From Candidatus Zixiibacteriota bacterium (GTDB lineage: Bacteria > Zixibacteria > MSB-5A5 > SM1-73), in contig JALHUP010000272.1 of the NCBI GenBank assembly GCA_022866585.1, forward strand, positions 1 to 9,533: 9,533 nucleotides of DNA. Direction: 5' to 3'. The notes beneath the pieces are model-generated. The model searched no databases, was not told where the DNA came from, and was given only the letters and a program-made list of their open reading frames with translations. This document shows positions 1-4,505 of this stretch, piece after piece. A program made the position numbers and the translations under genes. Numbering within the stretch: the stretch's first letter is position 1; each line of letters begins with the position of its first letter.

Positions 1-2
1 TA

Positions 3-1769
3 CTTGCAGGAACTCCTGGAAAGATAACTCCCCAAAAGATCCCTGTAGATCAGATTGTCCCATCTTCGCCCACGCCCCTAACTGGCGACAAGGGCTTCTG
101 CACGATTCAAAGCGACAATGACACCTCAGCGTATTATATCGGTTCTTTTGGAGCAGGTGACGGGGTCGCATTATACATGGATCCAGCAACCTGCGGAGTA
201 CAAGTCCCTTATCCCTTTAAGGTCACGGATGTGCATTTTTACCTTTTAGACTTCACGGGCGCTGTTTGGCCTGTGGAGATTCAGGTAAATATAAAGGATT
301 TAATTCAGGGATATAAATGTAATGGTCCTAATGGTCCCGGAAATATTTTGTGTTCCCAGACTTATACCATTCCCATCGATTCGGCTTATCCTATTATGAT
401 TCATCTCGATTTAGATTCGCTTTGTTGTGTATATGCCCCCTTCTTTCTGGAGATTATATATGGTGGGACGAGTTCGCCGTATCCCAGCCTGGTGCTCACT
501 AACGGGAACACAAACCCCACCGATACGTGTGACGCTTGGGTTCTTTGGGGAGGAAGTTATCAGGAGTGGTATGTATTTTTCGGCTTAGGAATTGGATACC
601 CGATGATGCGGATAACCGGGTATACGAACTCTATGGACTGCGACCCCTGTTGGTATTGGAAGCCTGACCGCCCAAGCCAGGAATTTCCCGCACCCAGCGG
701 AATGCCTGATTTCGGACAATATCAGTTTGGTCCGTCTGATTCCATAGGGTTATGTGGTCCCACCGCAGTGGCGAACTGCTTGTGGTGGTTCAATGCGGTG
801 CCACCCGGGGTAAGTCCTGATAGTCTGATTCGACTTCTGTCCACCTATTTTCACACCCATCCCGACAGTGGAACTTATGTGGATTCGATCAAAAGTGGAT
901 TAGATCGTTACTTCAGTGATTATCCTGGATTCAACCTTTACGCACATGTTTTTACCATGCCCCAATTCCGCGAGATGGAGGATTCGCTGAAAAAATCGCA
1001 AGACATAATCCTTCTTTTGGGCTTCTGGCAACTGTTTCCGATTAAAGATGTACCCCCGTGGTCTCGCTTTGGCGGACACTATGTCACCATGGCTGGAGTT
1101 TGCTCTGAATCCGCATGGGTAGCCTTAAGCGATCCAGCCTGGGATATGGCAGAGAGTGGACATCCGGGCAGGGTCCGACCCCCGGGACATCCGTCGCATA
1201 TGGACGGTGATACTCTCCATAATTATCCGCAATATGTCTCACATGATATTTACCAAGCCATTTTGCAGGCTGAAAGCCCGGGCGGTTTTTGGGAGATAGA
1301 TAACTATTATTATTTGCCTGATAAAGTGATCGCCTGGTCCCAAGGTCAGAATTTCCAACCAGAACAGCTGTCATATTACAATCCCTATATGCCAAGTGCA
1401 GATGTATACACTGAAGTTGAATATGCCATCATGATCTGTCCCAAACCTACGGCAGTAGAGGAGGAGGAAGAAGAAGGTTCGATAACTCCGAAGGATTTCG
1501 AGCTTTACCAGAGTTATCCCAATCCGTTTAATAACCAAACCATCATCAAATATGATCTCCTCAAGCCTTGCCAGGTAACTTTGACCATTTACAATATTCT
1601 GGGGCAGAAGGTCAAAACGCTGGTTGAGGGATATCAGGAGGCAGGAACCAAGATCATAAATTGGGACGGAAAGGATGAAAAAGACAAGGACTTAGCCAGC
1701 GGAATTTATTTCTATCAGCTGAGAGCGGGGGAGGTTACGCAAACCAAACGAATGGTCCTGCTAAAATAG
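3..1769 (+). CDS. Exported C39-like cysteine-peptidase-fold protein with T9SS sorting domain (5' partial)
   Basis: The reading frame is open to the left edge (first full codon at 3), so the ATG at 177 is internal and the true start lies outside the window. The visible 588 residues fall into three parts. Residues 15-215 are aromatic, cysteine-rich and probably beta-rich, and I cannot name a family for them. Residues 240-470 resemble the papain-like C39 fold: GLCGPTAVANCLWWF holds the candidate nucleophile Cys251, GGHYVTM gives His359 and LSDPAWD gives Asp377. A short Glu-rich linker follows. Residues 499-588 are a typical T9SS C-terminal sorting domain with YPNPFN, a YNILGQKVKTL core and the end KRMVLLK. 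Known of the family: such domains direct export through the outer membrane and surface anchoring or release. Inference: a secreted or surface protease or amidase of unknown substrate. No ABC transporter, as found with bacteriocin-processing C39 peptidases, is visible, and the domain could be inactive. Confidence 0.85.
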   Translation, partial: LAGTPGKITPQKIPVDQIVPSSPTPLTGDKGFCTIQSDNDTSAYYIGSFGAGDGVALYMDPATCGVQVPYPFKVTDVHFYLLDFTGAVWPVEIQVNIKDLIQGYKCNGPNGPGNILCSQTYTIPIDSAYPIMIHLDLDSLCCVYAPFFLEIIYGGTSSPYPSLVLTNGNTNPTDTCDAWVLWGGSYQEWYVFFGLGIGYPMMRITGYTNSMDCDPCWYWKPDRPSQEFPAPSGMPDFGQYQFGPSDSIGLCGPTAVANCLWWFNAVPPGVSPDSLIRLLSTYFHTHPDSGTYVDSIKSGLDRYFSDYPGFNLYAHVFTMPQFREMEDSLKKSQDIILLLGFWQLFPIKDVPPWSRFGGHYVTMAGVCSESAWVALSDPAWDMAESGHPGRVRPPGHPSHMDGDTLHNYPQYVSHDIYQAILQAESPGGFWEIDNYYYLPDKVIAWSQGQNFQPEQLSYYNPYMPSADVYTEVEYAIMICPKPTAVEEEEEEGSITPKDFELYQSYPNPFNNQTIIKYDLLKPCQVTLTIYNILGQKVKTLVEGYQEAGTKIINWDGKDEKDKDLASGIYFYQLRAGEVTQTKRMVLLK

Positions 1770-1789
1770 TCTATTTGGAGTATTAAGCT

Positions 1790-1924
1790 TTAGGGCTTGT
1801 TGAAATAACTTCCCTCCCTCGATGGGAGGGATCAAGGGAGGGTGAAAAGTGATGATTTATCAACATTTTCACCCCCACCTTTATCCTCCCCCATCAAGAG
1901 GGATGAGTTTTTCAACAGCCCCTT
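1790..1924. repeat. Long imperfect palindrome, MITE/REP-like
   Basis: The left arm starts with TAGGGCTTGTTGAAAT and the right arm ends with TTTTTCAACAGCCCCT, its near reverse complement. Inside these termini, a purine/pyrimidine-skewed arm at about 1809-1847 pairs with about 1866-1905, leaving a loop of roughly 17 nt. Nearly the whole 135 bp can therefore fold into one hairpin. The TGTTGAAA(A/T) terminal motif is shared with the element at 2493-2663. No coding capacity and no convincing target duplication are seen. It lies directly behind the T9SS-protein gene and may serve as its mRNA 3' end. Confidence 0.7.
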
Positions 1925-1933
1925 CAACCCTGG

Positions 1934-1988
1934 CCCCAATAGAAGGGTAGCTACTGTTGGGAAAGGAGTTTAACCCCTGCCCCAACAG
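1934..1988 (+). other. Mutually exclusive stems upstream of a terminator
   Basis: The segment CTGTTGGG at 1954-1961 can pair with CCCAACAG at 1981-1988 (8 bp, perfect) or with CCCAATAG at 1935-1942 (8 bp with one G-U pair). The two pairings exclude each other and lie 42 nt before a strong intrinsic terminator. This could be a remnant of a small RNA or attenuator-like leader, or simply another decayed repeat. No promoter or reading frame supports a gene here. Confidence 0.25.
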
Positions 1989-2029
1989 GACATAAACAGT
2001 TGTACAAAAAATTATCTTGATATTCTTTG

Positions 2030-2062
2030 ATGCTGGAGTTACATTACTCCAGCATTTTTTTT
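2030..2062 (+). terminator. Intrinsic (rho-independent) terminator
   Basis: A perfect 10-bp stem ATGCTGGAGT / ACTCCAGCAT (2030-2039 with 2046-2055) encloses a 6-nt loop and is followed directly by a run of eight T. This is the best terminator in the window. It is 260 bp past the stop of the T9SS-protein gene, with repeat material between, so it either ends that transcript or a short unrecognised RNA. Confidence 0.85.
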
Positions 2063-2070
2063 AAGGAGTA

Positions 2071-2181
2071 GCCCTCTCATTTCTCTCCCCACTAGGGAGA
2101 GGGAAATTTACGAAGTCCCCTCTCCCCTTGGGGGAGATTGAGCGAAGCGAAATCCGAAGGAGGGAAGGGTGAGGGGGTAGG
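2071..2181. repeat. G/C-skewed intergenic repeat with two hairpins
   Basis: The segment begins with GCCCTCTCATTTCTCTCCCC and ends with a run rich in GGGAAGGGTGAGGGGGT, so its ends are roughly inverted. Inside are two neat hairpins: CTCTCCC/GGGAGAG (2083-2089 with 2095-2101) and TCTCCCC/GGGGAGA (2121-2127 with 2131-2137). It looks like a non-coding dispersed repeat unit; no frame of interest crosses it. It lies about 70 bp before the ferredoxin start and may be in its leader. Confidence 0.5.
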
Positions 2182-2250
2182 CAAGCTTATCGAAGATGCA
2201 TACACATTTTTTTCATTTGGATTAATTTCGATCTAAGAATCTTTTGCTTT

Positions 2251-2460
2251 ATGTTAGAATTAGATCCAAAACTCTGCGGACATTGTGGCGGATGCGTAGC
2301 AGTATGCCCTTACGGAGCTTTGGAGCTTTTCGTTTCTGGACTTTTGATCAGACCGGAATTGTGCACACTTTGTCAAAACTGCATAATTTTCTGCCCGGTG
2401 GGAGCACTAAATATAACATCTCTGGAGTGTCCCGCTTTAGCGGGACCGGAATTTGTTTAG
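2251..2460 (+). CDS. Small 2x[4Fe-4S] ferredoxin
   Basis: A 69-residue protein with two classic clusters of the bacterial ferredoxin type: Cys9-x2-Cys12-x2-Cys15-x3-Cys19-Pro and Cys38-x2-Cys41-x2-Cys44-x3-Cys48-Pro-Val-Gly-Ala. It is a soluble, cytoplasmic one-electron carrier. The ATG at 2251 is the only sensible start since the first cluster begins at residue 9; no good ribosome binding site is visible. The next gene on the same strand is a geranylgeranyl-reductase-family flavoprotein. In Methanosarcina a ferredoxin gene next to a geranylgeranyl reductase supplies its electrons, so the same role is inferred here. The last residues (60-66) are encoded by a palindromic repeat, so the C-terminal tail may be acquired. 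I am sure of the family and less sure of the partner. Confidence 0.9.
   Translation: MLELDPKLCGHCGGCVAVCPYGALELFVSGLLIRPELCTLCQNCIIFCPVGALNITSLECPALAGPEFV
2429..2446. repeat. Small palindrome inside the ferredoxin 3' end
   Basis: GTCCCGCT-TT-AGCGGGAC is a perfect 8-bp inverted repeat overlapping codons 60-66 of the ferredoxin, 12 bp before its stop codon. A similar CCCGC-TTC-GCGGG hairpin occurs at 2541-2553 in the next intergenic element, which suggests a mobile or recurrent palindromic unit. Confidence 0.6.
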
Positions 2461-2519
2461 ATACAAAAACATTTATTTGGTTCACCTGAAGGGACTGTTG
2501 AAAAAGTGGTTTTTGGAGT

Positions 2520-2569
2520 GCAAAAGCTTGTCCGAAGGATCCCGCTTCGCGGGGCTTTTGCGTTTTTTT
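2520..2569 (+). terminator. Terminator-like hairpin inside the MITE-like element
   Basis: GCAAAAGC (2520-2527) pairs with GCTTTTGC (2554-2561), enclosing an inner CCCGC-TTC-GCGGG hairpin, and is followed by a G and seven T (2563-2569). On the + strand it has the form of an intrinsic terminator and would lie between the ferredoxin and the downstream flavoprotein gene. Strength is uncertain because of the unpaired segment between the outer and inner stems. Confidence 0.6.
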
Positions 2570-2618
2570 GAAATCTAAATGTCCTTTTGTCCCAATTATT
2601 TAGTTTCTAAGAAAAATC

Positions 2619-2636
2619 GCACCAGCAAGCTGGTGC
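2619..2636. repeat. Perfect small palindrome in the MITE-like element
   Basis: GCACCAGC-AA-GCTGGTGC is a perfect 8-bp inverted repeat near the right end of the 171-bp element. There is no T tract, so it is a structural hairpin rather than a terminator. Confidence 0.55.
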
Positions 2637-2688
2637 ACTCCCTTTCGAGGTTTTTCAACACGCCCTGAAGGTGAACACTCCAATTTTT

Positions 2689-3873
2689 ATGAGCAAAAAA
2701 TACGATTGTATCGTAGTCGGAGCTGGTCCTGCCGGTTCAATGGCTGGAAAGGTTCTGGCTGAAAATGGGGTGAATGTTTTGGTTTTGGAAAAGGATCCGG
2801 AGGTTGGTTCTCCATTATCCTGTGCCGAAGCCATCAGCTTTTCAGGATTAACCAGCTTCGTTCCGGTCGACCCGGAATGGATCAGCACCCAAATTCACAA
2901 GATACTTGTAGTCAGTCCATCCAATATAAGAATGAAGCTTCATCACCCTAATGCGGGGTTCATTTTGAATAGAAGATTATTTGATAAAAAGTTAGCTGAA
3001 AAAGCCGCTTCTTCCGGGGCTTGTGTGAAGGTGAATGCCCAGGCGATTGGGCTTTTGAAAAACAAAAGGGGGAACTTCTGCGGAGTTATGGTGCTGGAGA
3101 ACGGGAAGGAAAAAGAATACGAAGCCAAGGTGATAATCGGAGCGGATGGCGTGGAGTCATATGTGTCCCGATGGGCAGGGATGGATTTTTCTTTGGGATT
3201 GGACCAAATAGAATCATGTGCCCAGTATCTCTTGGCAGACGTGAAGGTGGAGTCCGATTGCGTGGAGTTTCATTCAGGGCAATCCTTAGCCCCCGGAGGC
3301 TATACCTGGGTTTTCCCTAAAGGTGATAGCCATGCAAATGTCGGCATAGCAGTAACACCTGACCTCACATCCAAAAGGAAGGCAAAAGAATATTTAGATG
3401 GTTTTGTGCAAAAAAGATTCTCTAACTTCAAAATAATAGAATCGATGATGGGGGGAGTTCCTTGTTTTGATCGAAACAAAAATTTAGTTAAGGAGAATAT
3501 CCTTCTGGTGGGAGATGCCGGAAGGGTAGTGGATTCACTTTCCGGGGCGGGAATCTACAATGCTTTGCTTTCCGGGAAGATCGCCGGAGCGGTGGTGAGC
3601 CAGTATGTCAGAGATGGAAAGTTATCCGTTTCATTTCTCAAAAAGTATTATGAGGAGCTGATGCGGGCCAAAGGGAGATTGTTGCGGTTTTATTCTCTCT
3701 GTCGGGCGATATTTTTGAAGATGACCGATGAGGATTTCGATGCGGTCATTTTGTTTTTGAAAAAATATCTGGATAACCAGGTGGTCACCGGAATAGAACC
3801 TATCCCTCTGGTAAAAACCATTTTGAGATCTAATCCCAAGCTTTTATTTTTGCTGAGACACTTAGTCTGGTGA
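2689..3873 (+). CDS. Geranylgeranyl reductase family FAD-dependent oxidoreductase
   Basis: The protein has 394 residues from the ATG at 2689. An N-terminal Rossmann FAD motif GAGPAG (11-16) is followed by Glu34 for the FAD ribose. SCAEAIS carries Cys45, at the position of the conserved active-site cysteine of archaeal geranylgeranyl reductases. The family motif YTWVFP is at 205-210, and the second FAD motif GDAG at 275-278 is followed by the SGAGIYNALLSGKIAG segment. Known of the family: stepwise reduction of prenyl double bonds in ether lipids, menaquinone, dolichol or chlorophyll side chains. The upstream ferredoxin is the likely donor. Bacterial substrates vary, so the substrate here is unknown. 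An in-frame GTG at 2671 would add six residues but lies on the element boundary. I prefer the ATG because it starts three residues before the usual YDCIVVGAG beta strand; its AAGGTGA site is about 15 nt away, rather far. Confidence 0.88.
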   Translation: MSKKYDCIVVGAGPAGSMAGKVLAENGVNVLVLEKDPEVGSPLSCAEAISFSGLTSFVPVDPEWISTQIHKILVVSPSNIRMKLHHPNAGFILNRRLFDKKLAEKAASSGACVKVNAQAIGLLKNKRGNFCGVMVLENGKEKEYEAKVIIGADGVESYVSRWAGMDFSLGLDQIESCAQYLLADVKVESDCVEFHSGQSLAPGGYTWVFPKGDSHANVGIAVTPDLTSKRKAKEYLDGFVQKRFSNFKIIESMMGGVPCFDRNKNLVKENILLVGDAGRVVDSLSGAGIYNALLSGKIAGAVVSQYVRDGKLSVSFLKKYYEELMRAKGRLLRFYSLCRAIFLKMTDEDFDAVILFLKKYLDNQVVTGIEPIPLVKTILRSNPKLLFLLRHLVW

Positions 3874-3876
3874 TAA

Positions 3877-3915
3877 ACCCTCCCCCTTGATGGGGAAGGG
3901 CGAGGGTGGGGGTGA
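3877..3915. repeat. Palindromic repeat between convergent genes, possible two-way terminator
   Basis: CCCTCCCCC-TTGAT-GGGGAAGGG forms a near-perfect 9-bp hairpin (3878-3900), followed by a GGGTGGGGGTGA tail. The unit resembles one arm of the palindrome at 1790-1924, sharing the CTTGATGGGG core and the GGTGGGGGTGA end, so the two are probably related. It lies 3 bp after the flavoprotein stop and faces the end of rpsT. No T tract follows on either strand, so terminator function is a guess. Confidence 0.5.
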
Positions 3916-3930
3916 TCAAGAATTGGACGA

Positions 3931-3976
3931 TTTATTTCGTGTATACCAGCGATTAAAGGACAACCAACGAAATAAA
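3931..3976 (-). repeat. 10-bp inverted repeat abutting the rpsT stop codon
   Basis: TTTATTTCGT (3931-3940) and ACGAAATAAA (3967-3976) are perfect reverse complements with a 26-nt spacer. The inner arm touches the rpsT stop codon on the minus strand. It could form the 3' end of the rpsT mRNA, but the stem is A/T-rich and no T tract follows. Confidence 0.4.
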
Positions 3977-4246
3977 CTACTGAGTGACGCCTTGGGGAGT
4001 GCCAGAGGTTTTTCGATTCACCAATTTAGTCAATCGGGATTTGACCCGTGAGGCTTGATTCTTGTGAATAACCCTTTTTCTAGCGGCTTTGTCCAGAAGG
4101 GAGGTTGTCTTTTTCAATTCCTTTTCATCAAAAGAGGTTTCTACCTTTTTGACAGACGTCTTTATCTGAGACTTAATGGCTCGATTTCTTATGTTCGCCG
4201 CTTGGCTTTGTCTCAACCTTTTCTCTGCCGATTTATGAGTAGGCAA
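3977..4246 (-). CDS. rpsT: 30S ribosomal protein S20
   Basis: The 89-residue, strongly basic protein begins MPTHKSAEKRLRQSQ and contains NRAIKSQIKTSVKKV and the AARKRVIHKNQASRVKSRL segment, the signature of bS20, which binds 16S rRNA in the small subunit. Length is normal (85-90). The start codon is TTG at 4246-4244, with AAGGAG 6-7 nt upstream, and no in-frame ATG fits. E. coli rpsT also starts with UUG, and that weak start is part of its autoregulation by free S20; the same could hold here. It stands alone on the minus strand, convergent with the flavoprotein gene and divergent from murJ, with a promoter of its own. Confidence 0.96.
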   Translation of the reverse strand: MPTHKSAEKRLRQSQAANIRNRAIKSQIKTSVKKVETSFDEKELKKTTSLLDKAARKRVIHKNQASRVKSRLTKLVNRKTSGTPQGVTQ

Positions 4247-4252
4247 ATCTAA

Positions 4253-4258
4253 CTCCTT
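4253..4258 (-). promoter_or_regulatory. Ribosome binding site of rpsT
   Basis: On the minus strand AAGGAG is followed by TTAGAT(T) and the TTG start at 4246. The near-perfect Shine-Dalgarno match decides the unusual TTG start. Confidence 0.85.
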
Positions 4259-4291
4259 AATTTTAGGTTACAAGTTACGCAACGCTGTTTG

Positions 4292-4319
4292 AATATAAAT
4301 CTGAAATCTATTTTGTCAA
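4292..4319 (-). promoter_or_regulatory. Sigma70-type promoter of rpsT
   Basis: On the minus strand a perfect -35 TTGACA (4319-4314) is followed 16 bp later by TATATT (4297-4292), 5 of 6 to the -10 consensus. Transcription would begin near 4285, giving a leader of about 40 nt that ends in the rpsT ribosome binding site. Confidence 0.8.
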
Positions 4320-4419
4320 GTTAAAAACAAATTGTGTTTTAAAAAAATGGATGATTCTTCTTCAGGAGAAAGGTAATTATTGGGGCGATAACTTTGGCAC
4401 AAAAATCAGACGATTCCCC

Positions 4420-4477
4420 TTGTAGTTGCCCAATTTATTGGGCTTTACATACTGCCCGATAAATCGTGCAACTACAT
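4420..4477. repeat. Hairpin repeat in the murJ leader
   Basis: The left arm at 4420-4443 (TTGTAGTTGCCCAATTTATT plus GGGC) and the right arm at 4454-4477 are reverse complements at about 20 of 24 positions, around a 10-nt loop TTTACATACT. The unit ends 28 bp before the preferred murJ start and would form a strong hairpin in the transcript if transcription starts upstream. It resembles an independent palindromic repeat rather than a terminator; no T tract follows. Confidence 0.7.
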
Positions 4478-4492
4478 TTCTATGAGCTTTTT

Positions 4493-4497
4493 CGGAG
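4493..4497 (+). promoter_or_regulatory. Ribosome binding site deciding the murJ start
   Basis: CGGAG lies 8 nt before the ATG at 4506. The alternative in-frame ATG at 4482 has no such site and sits immediately behind the hairpin repeat, so 4506 is preferred. Confidence 0.65.
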
Positions 4498-4505
4498 ATT
4501 TTATA

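Larger units (their letters stand above)
2485..2671. mobile_element. MITE-like element with 8-bp target duplication
   Basis: The direct repeat CCTGAAGG occurs at 2485-2492 and again at 2664-2671. Between the copies lies a 171-bp element (2493-2663) with 13-bp terminal inverted repeats: GACTGTTGAAAAA on the left, and a right end whose reverse complement is GCGTGTTGAAAAA (11 of 13 matching). Removing the element and one repeat copy restores GTTCACC-TGAA-GGTGAAC, a 7-bp-arm palindrome, as the empty target site. The element has no transposase and contains two internal hairpins, one followed by T residues. It would need a transposase in trans. The source family is not assigned. It separates the ferredoxin from the reductase gene. 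Confidence 0.75.

Noticed and set aside
177..179. ATG at 177 as the start of the T9SS-exported protein
   Set aside because: The frame continues open to the left edge, with protein-like sequence of the same character, and there is no ribosome binding site or signal peptide after this ATG.
1770..2250. CRISPR array or tRNA in the repeat-rich gap
   Set aside because: No regularly spaced direct repeats, and no cloverleaf with conserved tRNA arm sequences; the structures are inverted repeats.
2244..2489. 81-codon reading frame overlapping the ferredoxin in another frame
   Set aside because: The overlapping frame with eight correctly spaced cluster cysteines is clearly the real gene.
4055..4252. 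Reading frame on the + strand antisense to rpsT
   Set aside because: It is fully covered by rpsT on the other strand and has no recognisable features.
4347..4376. Nine-codon reading frame MDDSSSGER upstream of murJ as a leader peptide
   Set aside because: No ribosome binding site before it, no terminator/antiterminator pair after it, and no amino-acid theme.
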